Shown here piece after piece: positions 1 to 12,300 of a DNA stretch of 64,000 nt; the first letter of the stretch is position 1; every line of letters starts with the position of its first letter. Location of the stretch: assembly GCF_013373865.1 (NCBI RefSeq), contig NC_050468.1, positions 19,052,774 to 19,116,773 of the forward strand, read 5' to 3'. This DNA comes from Monomorium pharaonis (taxonomy: Eukaryota > Arthropoda > Insecta > Hymenoptera > Formicidae). Below the pieces are notes generated by a model. It was not told the origin of the DNA, made no database searches, and saw only the letters and a list, made by a program, of their open reading frames with translations. Made by a program: the position numbers and the translations under genes.

Positions 1-480
1 CTTAAAATTTTATATTTTAATTAATATAATTATAGGCAGATCATTAAATTGTTATTTTTGTATATTATCTTAGTAAAATAGATATATGTATAAGTTAAAA
101 TATCAAAATGAAACTTTTAAGGCCACTAGAAAATCATATACTGTATTTGTTCTTATATCAATTATTACATACATGTAACTAAATACATGTATAAACACAA
201 ATATAAAAATAATTCCTTCACATTTTTATGTATTAGTTAAAATAAAAATAACACGTGTGTTCGAAAAAAATTGTGGAAAGGTCAAAAAAACTTGCAATTT
301 TCGTATTATTATATTAATACAAATTATATTAATACTCTACCAATCAAAGTAATAGGCTTTTACTGTAAGATTTCAACAAAAGAATTTTAATAATTCATAA
401 TTCATAATTTTATTAATGTTGTCGATTAATATTTTTACAATCTTTCTTTTACAAATTTACTCACGCCTTTTAATCAACGC
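1..480. other. AT-rich non-coding stretch
   Basis: I see no gene, RNA gene or clear repeat here. The sequence is very AT-rich with short A and T runs and stop codons in all frames. Confidence 0.6.
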
Positions 481-870
481 AGAGAATACAAACAAAAGGG
501 CAGGGAAAGGATTGTAGTTAAATCGAAAAGGGCGAGAAGCCTTGGTCGTAGCTTAGCGTTTTATGGTCAATTGCTGGTCCTCATCCCTTCGTCTGTGACG
601 CGGCGGAACCTTAAGGGCGGTCGTACCGTGGCCGAAAATCATACATTCGGCCGAGAGGTACCGGCACACCGCGACCGGTATACCGACGCTATAAATCTCC
701 GTCTTTATGTTACGATCCTGAAAATGCGCCGCACGACGCGCTGGCGACTCGCCAACGACCGGCCAAACGACCGAATCGCGTTTTCGCGCGCGTGTACGTC
801 TCGATGTCACAGACATGCAAAATAAGCTTCCGCCGATTAATTTCTGGAATCTCTGAACCAACACCTGTAG
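481..870. other. CpG-rich island, no recognisable gene
   Basis: Composition switches abruptly to GC- and CpG-rich between about 545 and 830. Two open frames lie antiparallel to each other here (about 100 and 84 codons); neither resembles a known protein and both can be explained by the scarcity of AT-rich stop codons. It contains TTTATGG-type and CAATTG motifs of the kind seen in insect regulatory DNA. A regulatory element or an untranslated exon is possible; neither is shown. Confidence 0.4.
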
Positions 871-2400
871 AAATGATCCCGATCTGCGGTTATATTATTC
901 ATGGAATCACGTTCTTCATAATTGAGGAATAATTCAACTTAAAGAAGGATAAATTGTCAATAGCGAACAATATATAATTACTCAAAGAAGAATCTTCAAG
1001 TAAAGATCATCTGAAGATTAAATTCGGTAATAAGAAAAATACTATAATTCCATTTTATAAATCACAATATACTATATATTCTGTTTCCGATACTCTAACA
1101 ATCTTTAAATAATTTTTTTCCCCCAAAAAGTGATGCATGCATATATTTAGTAAAATCTCTCATATAGGAGTAATAAAATCATTTTTTATTCGTTTGCTAA
1201 CAATAAAAGCACTAGATTATATTAATATTGTAAAATTTGTGAGCGTAACAAGACTATCTTACTACGCGTTTTTTCCCGGTTATTCTTTTTTGTACTTCAT
1301 TTGCGCAGAGGAAAACGGGAATGCGAATCTAGAATCCTTCGAACGAGAGATCTCAGGAGAAGTCAAGCTCGTTAGGGAGTCAACGGACGAATGATGACGA
1401 GAGTACCGGCCCGGGAAGATAAAAAGTTCGTCGCTCGGCAAATCACAAGGAGTCGCCGATGAATACTTTCAATTTACTACAAGTGTTCCTGGCTGGAACA
1501 TACGAGAGAAGAGCATGGTAGCTGACCGTCATCGCGAATGTGTCCGTTACGCGCCAGCGAGTAATCATAAATACACCGCCGACAAAAAGAAAGAATAATC
1601 TACTGATAATAAAGCTACAGTGCAATTTCACAACGCTTGCCGAAGAATCGTTTTAACTTTTATTGTACACTCAGCGACAAGCTTGCTGAAGAGTTACATC
1701 GTTTCCTTCTCTTATTCGTCTTTCACGCATATATGTGTAAAAGAATGTATAATAATTTTTATAATATTACATATATTTATGCAAAAAAATATTTTCTTTG
1801 TAGATCATACTGTTGTGCCTGCACAGCTTGTATAAATTAGTGCACAAATTATCATCAATTATCGCAAGTTATTTCTATAAATAGACCATATTACATGGCA
1901 TACTCGTTAATTTTCTTATCATTTTATTCTTGATTTATTTCAGTTCGACGTATCTATATATATTATCATCTATGTATATGTAACGACTTTGTAAGAAGTA
2001 TTATCTCAATAATAGAGGGAGACGAGAATGTTTGCCGCTACCAAGTATTATCGTTACTAGTTATTATAAGTAATAAGACCATCCGCTTATATAACAAGAT
2101 TCAGACTTTCATCTACTTATAATAACTATAGGCTTAGGAAACTTAGAGAGTATTATATTGAGCGATATATTCTTCCAAGAATAAATGCGCTTCTACCGTC
2201 TACATGAAACACGGTATTAATTCGACTATATTGAAGTCGGCATTGGCGCCGATTACTAATTGGCTACTATTACCGGGCTGTTGCAATCATGTTCACAAAG
2301 ATTTAATGACAATTTATTTATTGAAAAATTTCTGTACTTTTAAAACGTATTATTATATTACGCATGTATGTAAAGAGCATACATTAGAATAATAATAAAT
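871..2400. other. Mostly AT-rich intergenic or intronic DNA
   Basis: No gene is supported. A mildly GC-richer patch at about 1240-1560 has only short unrelated open frames on both strands. The rest is AT-rich and low in complexity. Confidence 0.5.
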
Positions 2401-2403
2401 AAG

Positions 2404-2655
2404 ATGTCAGGTTTGATCCCTGGCTGAGGTGTTATTCTTTTTCGCAACAGAACCATTTACAGAATTTATTTGGGGAGAAAAGGAAAACAGATACTTGCAT
2501 TTTGTTAAACTGACTATCAATTTAACATTGTGGTATTACTGATCTTGTTCGTCACCCCTAACTGTGTTTTAAAGTGAAAATTTTATATAAAATCACACAA
2601 ATAAGTATCAGCATAAAGATCTAGCAGTAATTGAATAAGGCTTATTATTCTCTAT
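2404..2655 (+). repeat. SINE-like dispersed repeat, copy A
   Basis: This copy starts with a tRNA B-box-like motif, GGTTTGATCCCTGGCTG at 2410-2426, followed by a body (TGTTATT, T run, GCAACA, ATTTACAG) and a 3' part containing AAAATCACACAA and TATCAGCAT. The same blocks in the same order recur at 27659-27950, and the 3' part recurs near 63.6 kb, so it is a dispersed family. The B-box suggests a tRNA-derived SINE, but no A box is seen upstream and similarity between copies begins near AAGAT at the B-box. It is therefore either 5'-truncated or a different kind of repeat with a chance B-box. Confidence 0.55.
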
Positions 2656-3180
2656 TAGAAAATATTATCGACACTTAAGTTTTGTCTAGTTTTAATTGTA
2701 CTTTCCGTCTTTGTTACGCATAAGGTGGTTAAGTGTGACCGCAGGGTCAGCTTAGGTTCGATTAAATCAGGAATCGAGTCGAAATCGAGGCGAGACGAAT
2801 CGAGAGGCGGTCTGTAATTGGCCTTCCTTGCTCTCTTACGCCGTCGATCTCGGTTCCCGGCGTTTCTACGCGGCCCGCCGAGTCGTTAATCTTTCTGGGG
2901 ATACACTTGATCATTGCACGCCTCACTACGTCTTCGTTTACGTCGAGAGGGATCGTGCCGACGATTTCCCATTGCCATTTCTGCATTTGCTACCTGCCGT
3001 AATGAAAGAAAACCGGTTAATTGGGCTCGTTTTATTATTTATCGGCGTAAATGCAGCATTTAAGGCTTCATCGTTAGTTTTCTTTTCGCAAGCTCACAGA
3101 AAAACACCGCAAATTACATGTAAATCGATCCGTCGACAAATTATTGAAAATTTAAGAGTGGCAAGAAATAGTCAGAAATA
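2656..3180. other. GC-richer patch with an unrecognised 117-codon frame
   Basis: From about 2740 to 3060 the sequence is GC-richer. A plus-strand frame of 117 codons (2828-3181) overlaps a minus-strand frame of 74 codons (2762-2986). Neither product has a recognisable domain, signal peptide or motif, and the last third of the plus frame runs into AT-rich DNA. I treat both as chance. Confidence 0.35.
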
Positions 3181-3820
3181 GTAATAATAAATAAGTATGA
3201 TAAAATCATTTTAAAATATAAAATACTAAATTATTTTAGTAGAGAAAATAATAGCTATAACATAATTGTTATAATAATCAAAAATTCGTTTTATTATAAC
3301 TAATTATAAAATAGATCGCAAAACAAAAAACGATAATCAACTTTGTGTGAATGACATATATTAGCATAAATTAATCGTATTATGTAATATTAAACATTAC
3401 AAAGCGATTTCAAAAAGATCTTTGTTACAATTCCAATTATCCTAATTATAGGTGGACACATTTTTTTCGCTGTGCGCATTTTTGTATTCTGGCCACGTGT
3501 ACGCGATAAAATGCGCAAACGCAGCACATTCGGGTTACTTTAATTAAAAAAGGCCGTTTGCAAATAAGACCTCCAAAGCTTCTTCAAACGAATATTCGAG
3601 CGGTAGAAACAGTGCCATTAAAGCATCTCAAAATGAGAATAATCCTAACTGCAAATTATGGTAAGAAAGAAAAAAGAAACTAAGTGTGAAAACGACAACA
3701 CAATATGTTGATACGATCGCGTGAAATCTATTATCCATTATGTTATTAAGATCAATATTAATTACAGGCTGCATTTGTAATGCAATTTCGCTAAGTCGAC
3801 ATTTTACAAACGCTTACCGT
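3181..3820. other. AT-rich non-coding stretch
   Basis: Nothing recognisable. Short A/T runs and frequent stops in all frames. Confidence 0.5.
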
Positions 3821-4586
3821 CGCTATCTGATTCGCGGACCTATTTCGCGCACGACTGCATCAACATGCAGTTTACATCGTATGAGTTTTGAATTAATGTG
3901 CAAAAAGTCGCCAATATCACAACGCACCGGTCGCGTTCGATCGACATGGGTGACGAATGGGTTTGACCTTGTTATACATTTTTACGTTTCGTCGGAATAA
4001 TGTAAACTGTGCTCGAGCCACACGTTTACACGGCCTGCGCGCGAGCAACATGAAACAATCGTGCAGTGGCAATTGCGCGAACTTCCGGACAATTAAAACA
4101 AGCGCATAATAGCGAGGAGAATTGAATTTTATATACACACAAATGTAACAATACATCACGCTCGCGTGGCCGTCAGTTTATCTCAAGTTTAATCGAAACT
4201 CCGTTCGCGGACTTCTTCTTATTTCCAGACTCCGCGGTACCGATTCGCATTTACAACGGGGTCGCAGCGAATAATCCCTTTATACGGCGCATTATCCGCC
4301 TGTGACGTGCACGGAGGACGATAACAGCATTTCCACCTCTTGCACGACTCTACTTGTTATCGTTCCAAACACTTTGTGCATCCGCGCTGCGGCGCGGGTG
4401 TGTACGGGGCGAGCGTGTCGCAACACGTACATACCGTACGCCGTTATCACGTGCAACGTAGCGGGACAAAGGCTAACGCATTTGCGGGCTTTGGCGTTGC
4501 GAGAGCGATCCGCGCACCCGCGAGCCTCTGGACTCCGTAGTTTCACGATATCGCGCGTGGAAGACAGAGAGACGATAGCGCGTAAC

Positions 4587-4617
<31 letters not shown>

Positions 4618-4790
4618 TTACGTGCTTACACTTACGCGCGAATGCGCCGGAAATTATGCTGTCCGGCCGTGCATGGAAATTGCTTATAGAGAAACGTAAT
4701 GCACGCGGCGGGCGAAACGCCACATTGCGTCTTCATCATCCCTCCATAATCGCTCCGCGATTCTTCGATACGGGGAGGTTCTATACTTCG
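3821..4790. other. CpG-rich island with antiparallel chance ORFs
   Basis: This is one of the larger CpG-rich islands. Open frames of 208 codons (plus, 4302-4928) and 143 codons (minus, 4292-4723) fully overlap, and part of both is encoded by the (GCGT)8 microsatellite. The products are rich in Arg, Ala and Cys without a family pattern. This is what compositional depletion of TAA/TAG/TGA produces. The island could be a promoter or enhancer; no start site can be fixed from sequence. Confidence 0.4.
4587..4618. repeat. (GCGT)8 microsatellite
   Basis: Eight perfect GCGT units inside a CpG island. Each unit carries one CpG, so the tract is likely to be length-variable. Confidence 0.95.
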
Positions 4791-4801
4791 TACATTTATT
4801 T

Positions 4802-4825
4802 GGCACGATTAATTTTAATCGTGCC
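4802..4825. repeat. Short perfect hairpin
   Basis: GGCACGATTA (4802-4811) and its exact reverse complement TAATCGTGCC (4816-4825) are separated by four bases. It lies at the edge of the CpG island. The stem is too short for a miRNA precursor. Confidence 0.7.
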
Positions 4826-4925
4826 TAATTTTCTATCATCTCGATTCTTTATCAGAGAGATTATTCTCAGTATATATTTGTTAAATGTTGAGAAAAAGTC
4901 AACACATAGTGAGCTAAATATTTTT

Positions 4926-7900
4926 TAAAACCTTACCCTAAAAAATAACAAAATTAGCGATTTATTAACGACGAATTCATATACATATATATATATATAT
5001 ATATATACACAATCTATTATATTATAAATTATACGTTATAATTTTATAAATAAATTTATAATGTAACGCTTATATACCGATTATTTTTTTATAATTATAG
5101 AGCAATAATAACCAAACGTAATCAAAACTCAATAGATTTGATGACACAATTTAACAAACAGTGTATATCATTATACTTCTGAAATGAATGTTATCGTTCC
5201 TATTAACAATTAATCAAAATTATAATTATCTGAAAGAAAATTCTACAGTCAAATATCTTGTAACAGACTACGATTCATATTCACATAGGTAAAGCACAAA
5301 CAATCGGGAGAGAACGTTCAACACATTTCGCTGATATACAGATGTAATTACCTTCGTTTAACGATCCAGACGAGACTGGGTAATGTTATTTAGTGTTACA
5401 AGCCAAACAATACAATGACTTGTCAGCCGCATTGCAACTGCGATGAAACTGAGTTAACTACGAAATTAAAGCAGTCATCCCATCGGACTTTATCTGATAT
5501 ACTCTCTATAATTGACTTAATGCAAAAGATATTTTTCTATACGCTAATTACACATGTAATAAATTTATTCTCTCCCCTCTCTCTCTCTCTTTCTCTCTCT
5601 CTCGCTGTTACCCATATTATCATCAAATTTTAATATATCATAAAACTGTATTGTAGAATCTGATAGTACGTATTATTTCAAGAGAAATTTTATTAAAAAA
5701 TTAAATTTATGGAGTACCGAATATAAAGTTCAGAATGTATTTTAATACGGAAATTGTAAAGAGACAAAAGACGATAAGAAGCAAAATATTTAAAAAGAGA
5801 CACAGAAGATATTCTTTCCTATGATAATAAACTAATAATCTTCAGATCCTCTTTGAGACTGTCACATACTTTAATATAATGCAGTATTGCGGCTTTATAT
5901 CCTTCTTTGATCACCAAATTCGCGAATGTCGAAGAAAAGAGAAGGAAAAAAAATAAAATTTGTCCTACATAAAGAATACATACAAACTCATGCAGTGAAC
6001 TACATACTGCATACATACGGTGTAAAATTTATTACTGATATTTAGAAAATATAATTTAATTGTATATTGACGCAGTAAATATTAAAATTTTCAAAGATCT
6101 TAAACATCACAAATAGTGTTCATATTCAAAGCGTTTGTTTAAAAGAAAATAAAAAAGATTACTTAATACAAATAAATATATTATCAAAAATAATTTATTT
6201 ATGCCGAATAAGTAAATATTACTTGTTTGTAGAAGATATTATTTATTTGAAATAAATATTACTGATTTGATATACAATATAAGTTTAATAAAATATTATT
6301 TGAATACTAATAATTATTTGTATCAAGAAACCTTTTCTCTTGATATGTCTTATCGATAATTTTATCTTATCAATAATCGCCTGTGAAAGATATTAGGAGT
6401 ATCAGAAATCTAAATGTCATTCGCTAACAGCATATATCGTAGTAGCGGATCAAATGTTAAGCTTAAGAGCACCGAGATTTACAGGGTTTCGTGCAGAGAC
6501 TTAGCTCAGCACGGAGGAGAGAACTCGGAGCAAGAGGGTTCCAGTACACCAAATTAGTTACGATAGTTATGATGGTATAGTAAAGTTTGATACGGATACT
6601 GAAATGGATGCCTTCCAATATCTATATCAAATCTTCACGCAAATATCTGCGTAAATACGTGAAATACATTCAACATGACATCAAGATATTGGAAAATGCC
6701 AGATAAAAGTAATTGATAAAAATAAATATATAATACTTAATAACTTAATCGTTATTAAAATAATTTTAAATAAATAACGATAAGTTCTGTAAGTAATAAC
6801 AATAAAAAGAAACGTATTAGAACATCTAGCCAAAATTCAAGTTTCGGAGCAGTTCACGGATCGCGATTCACGTAATAGATTCTTGCAAACGTTAAGTAAT
6901 AATAAACACAACATTCCGCTGACCTATGATCGAAACTCTTGGACATGAAATATACGGAGAGAAAAGCAACCGGAAAAAAGACACTGGACGGTAGACAGAA
7001 GAGCCGCGGGGCCGTCAGATAAGTCTAACAAATGTCCCCAATGAATAATAATAAGCAGCTCGGTCCAATTTGTATTGCATTTACATCAGGCGACATGGTC
7101 TGCGCGTAATTTATACGCCCATCTAACCACTATTCTTGTGCATGTCCCATTCCATTCTTACCTTTCTCCACCAACTTCTAGATAAGATCAAATTAAGCCT
7201 GTTTTCTCTGGACCTCATTCCTCGCGTGTACGCTATGCCGAACTGGAGATAAAAAGAGACCTCTCGATGGGAGATCATTGAATAGCAGCATGCTATGGAC
7301 CAGACATTCCAATAAATTGTAATTTACCTGAATATCGAAAACATCTAACCTTAGCTGATTGACTATGTACAAAGTATAAATATTCATTAATGTTTTAACA
7401 TTCTCCTTTTTCTTCTATCTCTTTCCAAGATCGATATCTCAACACGATGCATTAAGTGCGAAATTACTAGGAGAAATCGAACACACAATTTCATCGTCGT
7501 AATACCAAACGGTGGTTTACTAATTTACCGGAAAAGATGGATGCATTTCAGTGGTACTGTTTGCAACATTTGTTACGTGAATCCTATCACGTAAACTACG
7601 GATTAAATTGTCGTATCGATTTTGCAGTACCATTTTCAAGCTACCATATAACATCTTTCACGAATTAAAACATAATATGTTGAACATGATACGTTATGAT
7701 TAATTTGCGAGAACGTAATATAAATATAATATCATATAAAAAGAATATTGTACAAAAAACTGAAATAAAACATAATTTACAAGAATGTTACAGATATACA
7801 TATAATAAATACGTAAATATACATATTAAATAGTTACGCAATGCAAAAAAACTTTATAAAAATATTCTAATAAATTTTAAATTGTGGAATATTCAAATTT

Positions 7901-8218
7901 CAGATTTGTTCCTTTATCTCAATAAAATTGAACCATCGTAAAGTGAAGTATTTTTCTAAAAGACCGTATTTTCGTATATGATCGTCAAAACTGCTAACCG
8001 AGTTCATTCAACTTTTCTCTGCAAAAGTCAGAAATTTTGGCAAGTGCGATAAAATAGAGAAAACTTGCCAAACCAAAAACTAGAAAACTCTGTAAATTAA
8101 CGACAAAAATTTATCTCAACATTTTTTCTCGGCAAATCTGACCGATTCTATTTCAAAGAAATAAAATAAATACATTTTTCGATATTTTAAAGATACATAC
8201 AATTTACAATTAATTCAC
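4926..8218. other. Long AT-rich stretch with simple repeats
   Basis: No gene is supported over this 3.3 kb. It holds an (AT)n tract at about 4985-5007 and an interrupted (CT)n tract at about 5571-5603. Slightly GC-richer patches at about 6420-6560 and 6840-7280 have no open frame of note. A weak minus-strand recursive-splice-like motif at 7327/7328 is described separately. Confidence 0.5.
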
Positions 8219-8276
8219 AATATTCGAGAGAAAATATAATTATATTTTTATATAATTATATTTTCTCTCGAATATT
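8219..8276. repeat. Perfect 26-bp inverted repeat with 6-nt loop
   Basis: Bases 8219-8244 and 8251-8276 are exact reverse complements around the loop TTTTTA. The arm begins AATATTCGAGAGAAAATATA. The perfection of the arms suggests a young insertion or the terminal part of a palindromic MITE. The AT-rich stem makes it a poor miRNA candidate. Confidence 0.85.
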
Positions 8277-8279
8277 AAA

Positions 8280-9440
8280 ATTCTATAAAAATAATGTTTC
8301 CAAAAAAAATTTACAAAAATATCACATTGAATTATTAAATATTTCTTTAAAAACGATCGTTTATATGTATCTGTCAATTTAACTTGATAAAAGTTGTGCA
8401 AGATCAAAATTATATGAATTCTGGAGCACGTACATAATCAAATATGTATGAATAAATATCAGATAACAGTCTTTCCGCTTGAGCTTGTCAGAAAGCTTAC
8501 TTAGAGTCTATTTGTGAAGCTACATAAGATTACGGCCATATTAGTATCAATCTAATGATATCTAATTAAACTAATGGTGTATAATTTTTGTGACACTAAT
8601 TCCTGGCAATGACGTGTATATACACGTAATATTCATCTTTATAACTACATAGCCCAGAATATTCAATATACGTCCGACACGCATTTCACGTCAAATTTTG
8701 CGCGGATATATGTTTAAAATAGTTTACCGATCGCAATATTGCATATATATACATATTGTATGTTATTCAATCGATTCTGAATTTAAGCAAATACAAAATG
8801 GATATTGCTACAGTAAATTGCGAATAGTAATACATAGCCGATATGTTCTCCTAAATATCATTCGACGGGATGTCAATGCGTCTACTATGTCCTATCATAA
8901 CAGCTCGTCGAGTAAAGCGAGTGTTCCTTTAAATAGGAAAGAGAATATAAGTTTCTCGAGATAGCACGGAAAGTTTATGCCATCGGCCAATTCCAACACA
9001 CAATTTAATTCTCGTACATGATGCAATTTGTCGAACCTTAACGAGGATGTATCTTTGTTTTTCAAAAAAGAGAGAGAGAAAGACCGCGAGAAGCATGGAA
9101 TATCAATGGCTGCGATCGAATCGTATACGCGGTGAGTTTAATCACGTAGCGTTTCGAGCGCGCGAATCAGCGGGGAACAAGCGAAAAGTACGAGCACGAC
9201 CCCCCTGGGAATCGAATCGCCGAGGGGCATACCAGCTGCAAATGTACGGAAAAAAAAATCAGTATGTAACGCGAACAACGACTGAGATATCTATCTGGTC
9301 AACTGTCATCAACGAGTTCGATTTAATCCAATAATCTGAAAGTCTAATTTAAATAAAACTTAATATGTCTAATTTAAGCGAAATTATCAAGCATAAACGA
9401 AATGAGATTTAATACAATATAATTCAAAAAATCTGAAAGA
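8280..9440. other. AT-rich DNA with a small GC-richer patch
   Basis: Open frames of 88 codons (8698-8964) and 95 codons (9047-9334) on the plus strand are unrecognised. The second falls in a purine-rich, CpG-containing patch (about 9060-9250). No splice-flanked exon was evident. Confidence 0.4.
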
Positions 9441-9449
9441 TTATTAACA

Positions 9450-9745
9450 GAAATAAAACGCGTTACTTAAATTAGAGAACTAAGTAACGCTTTGGTAACA
9501 TATTACTTTTATTCGTTTCAATACGAACTAATTAAGGAGTCACTTTTTTCATTGAGTAATGCATAATAGTAAAGAGTTATTTGTTAAAAGTGGCCATTCA
9601 AATCCTGGCATTACCATTATCATTATTAATATATGTATAAAAAATTGTAACGGCATCATTACTTAATAAATAAATCGTTATTATAAGAAAATAAAAATAA
9701 GTGATGTGTGAGTTACTTGAAACGTCTTACTTTCATTCCTAGTAA
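9450..9745. repeat. Degenerate TAACG/GTTAC-rich repeat
   Basis: The stretch opens with a 10-bp hairpin (GCGTTACTTA / TAAGTAACGC) and continues with several GTAAC, TTACTTTT and TTACCATTA motifs. It ends in GAGTTACTTG and AGTAAGTT motifs in mixed orientation. Interspersed GTTAC/GTAAC palindromic repeats of this style are common as non-autonomous elements in insect genomes. No terminal repeat or target duplication could be fixed, so this is tentative. Confidence 0.25.
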
Positions 9746-9749
9746 GTTA

Positions 9750-10440
9750 TAACAATACTAAAATTTAAGATAAACATTTCTAATAATAATGCGAGAGCAA
9801 TATTTTATACCTGTTTTGGTATAATTTAAAGATGCCTCGCGCGCGAGACACTACCGTGCCTCTTGATAAATATATATCACTACCAGAAAATAAAAATTTA
9901 ACTTCAGAAATTGTATATCAGTTTTAATTAGAGTATTTAATAAGAGTATATTAGTTTAATTAGAAAGATTAATATCGTAGACTTAATGAAATGGAAAATT
10001 AGGAAAATGAAAAAGAAGCGTAAAGAGAAAAACATAATTCTTTGGGCGTAAGTATTCTTACTTTCGGTCAAGGTAAGTTCCATCGTTCGGAATTACAAGC
10101 GGATAGCCGCGCCTGGCAAGACCCGTTAAGGGATACGGCCGTATCCCCAGTGCGGCAGGATGTGCAGCACGCAAGGATTTACGAGCAATAAAGTAGCAAT
10201 AACGAGAGCTATATTGGAGTCGCAAGCGCGAGGGGGACCGAGGACACCACATTGTGGTCGCAAGATTCTGCGCGAATCCTGCCCTTCTCGAATCTCGCAC
10301 GCCTTTCGGGGACAATGTGCTTTATGTTCTGTAGAACACAGAAAGCAACGCCCAGATGTTTACGCGCGATTTTTTATCCATTTTACAAGACAAACGACAG
10401 AATCAAGCAAGATTCGTCATTATATTTCTGCTCTTACAAT
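9750..10440. other. CpG-rich island around a perfect palindrome
   Basis: From about 10050 to 10350 the DNA is CpG-rich, with unrecognised short frames on both strands. It contains the 18-bp palindrome listed separately and an AAG|GTAAGT donor-like match at about 10068. The acceptor-like context upstream ends in AAG rather than CAG, so it is not counted as a recursive splice site. Candidate regulatory element. Confidence 0.4.
10130..10147. repeat. 18-bp perfect palindrome
   Basis: GGGATACGGCCGTATCCC reads identically on both strands, with no spacer. A perfect dyad this long in GC-rich DNA could be a site for a dimeric DNA-binding protein, though chance remains possible. Confidence 0.85.
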
Positions 10441-12300
10441 TAAAGTTCAGGCAAATATTGATGAATGATGTAAATTGCACCTTAAGTAATTATTTATTAT
10501 ATTATAGAAAATACGTATTACAAATAATAAATAATTTACTTAATAAAAAAATTATTTTTCATAACATTAAATTAGTATTACTAAAAAGTAATTTATAAAA
10601 AATAAATTTTAATAAACGTTGATTGTATTGTATAAGATAATTTGTATAATTAGTAAATGATTTACTTACTAGAAAAATTATATTCTTTAAAAAAATTAAT
10701 ACAATTCCTTTATTTAAAAAAAATGCATTCACAATTTTGTATGTAAACACATAGTTTATTAAAATTAAAAAATATTAATTTACGTTCAGTATATATTTTT
10801 TCTCAGTACTTAATATGTCGTTAATTTAACTAAAACAATAGAGTTCAATTCATTCAAGAAATGTATTAAATTTAACTTTAATTTATTATTTGCCAGATGC
10901 ATGTAAATATTACAAATATTACACAGAAATGAGTTGATTAAATGCAGATAATTAATTTTTTAACTGTATATGTATATGTTTTGTGTTAAAATAATAATGT
11001 CAACACATATAAAAATAACAAAATGTTTATCAACTAAAAAAATTATTTTAAATTTAATTCTGTATATTATAATATTTAATATTTAGCAATGCTCTCGACC
11101 AAATTGTAACATATATATATACATTTAACATACATCATCTACTTTTATCGACTATTTATGGACGTTCACATTGAACGACGTTTAATCTGACTGTTGAAGA
11201 ATGTATCGGAAAACATTGACATTGGATCAAGAAATTCCGGAGCACAGCTAGCCAAACTTTGTTCACGACAACTTGTATACGAGTTTATGGCGAGTCATAA
11301 AATAGTCCTGAGACAGCGACTCTCTTTCGCATTCTCAATAAAGGTGGCTGCTAATACAATGGCTTTTGACCAGAAACCATCACTGTGGGTGGAGTGGGTC
11401 CCGTGCATCGGTTTTATAGCTGAATTGAAGCATTGTCTCTTCAAAGAATATATTTTTGACACATGTTACGATATTAAACGACGCAATTCAGAATATTACG
11501 AGAGCATTGCAGTTGAGTACCTACAATTTAACATTTAAATGCAATTATTTCAAACGTAAGTTTGAATAAAAAAGAATAAACATCAATTTTTAACTTCTCG
11601 GTTCAATTCAAAGAAACATCTGAATTTATTGGAATATAATCGTAGTTTAACATGTACATATTAAAAAGAAATAAGTTTCAAAATATTTCCGTTACCTACT
11701 ATTTATTTAAGTGGCATTAATACTTACTTCAAAACAACCGTCAGAACTTGAACAGCTTCTTTGAAATAAAAATAACTTGATATCGATAAAGCTATCCATT
11801 TTTATGTCCAATTTAACAGCCAGCTTTTAAAGACTATTTTTATTAAAATAAACTACTTAATGTAAAGTTAATTAACAACATATTAAGATACTCACAAAGA
11901 CAAGTACATGCAAGTAAAAATATGTATATAAAAATTAAAACTAATAAATATTAAAAAGTATTGAATTACACAAATAATTTTTATGCACAAAAAATAAAGT
12001 TGTATTAAGCATTAATTTAATTGGAAATAATCTTGTTAATTCAACAAATCATCTTGTTTTAATAAAATTACATTAATGTTACTCAATTAACAAAATTATT
12101 ACTCAGATCTAATGCTAATAAATGCTAATATAATATCAACTTTTGTATACTAGTATTTACAGTTACAAGATAACGAATTTTTTGTCAGTCGTAAATAATG
12201 ATAATTTTTTAAATCAAATAGCTTGTAGTTCATTTGATTTAAACACGACGGAATTAATTTGACAGATATTCAAATAACCCATAAGGGGTACTTCTTACAT
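10441..12300. other. AT-rich stretch
   Basis: Very AT-rich, with many short A/T runs and diverse degenerate short repeats. Apart from the 114-codon frame at 11194-11538 no open frame stands out. Confidence 0.5.
11194..11538 (+). other. Unrecognised 114-codon ORF in AT-rich DNA
   Basis: The frame begins with a TTG codon and the first in-frame ATG is well inside, so a genuine start is not evident. It is notable because it stays open in AT-rich surroundings, where stops are frequent. The amino-acid mix is protein-like, with a WVEWVPCIGF segment and a tail rich in Tyr and Glu. I recognise no domain. It could be an exon, a transposon fragment or chance; chance is not excluded. Confidence 0.15.

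Noticed and set aside
4292..4928. Long antiparallel ORFs (208 and 143 codons)
   Set aside because: They overlap on opposite strands in a CpG-rich island, include a translated microsatellite and match no family. Low stop-codon density in GC-rich DNA explains them.
7271..7280. GAGATCATTG, resembling bantam
   Set aside because: Only the seed region matches and no hairpin is present.
10050..10076. TCAAG|GTAAGT as a recursive splice site
   Set aside because: The acceptor half ends in AAG, which is rarely used, so it is at best an isolated donor-like match.
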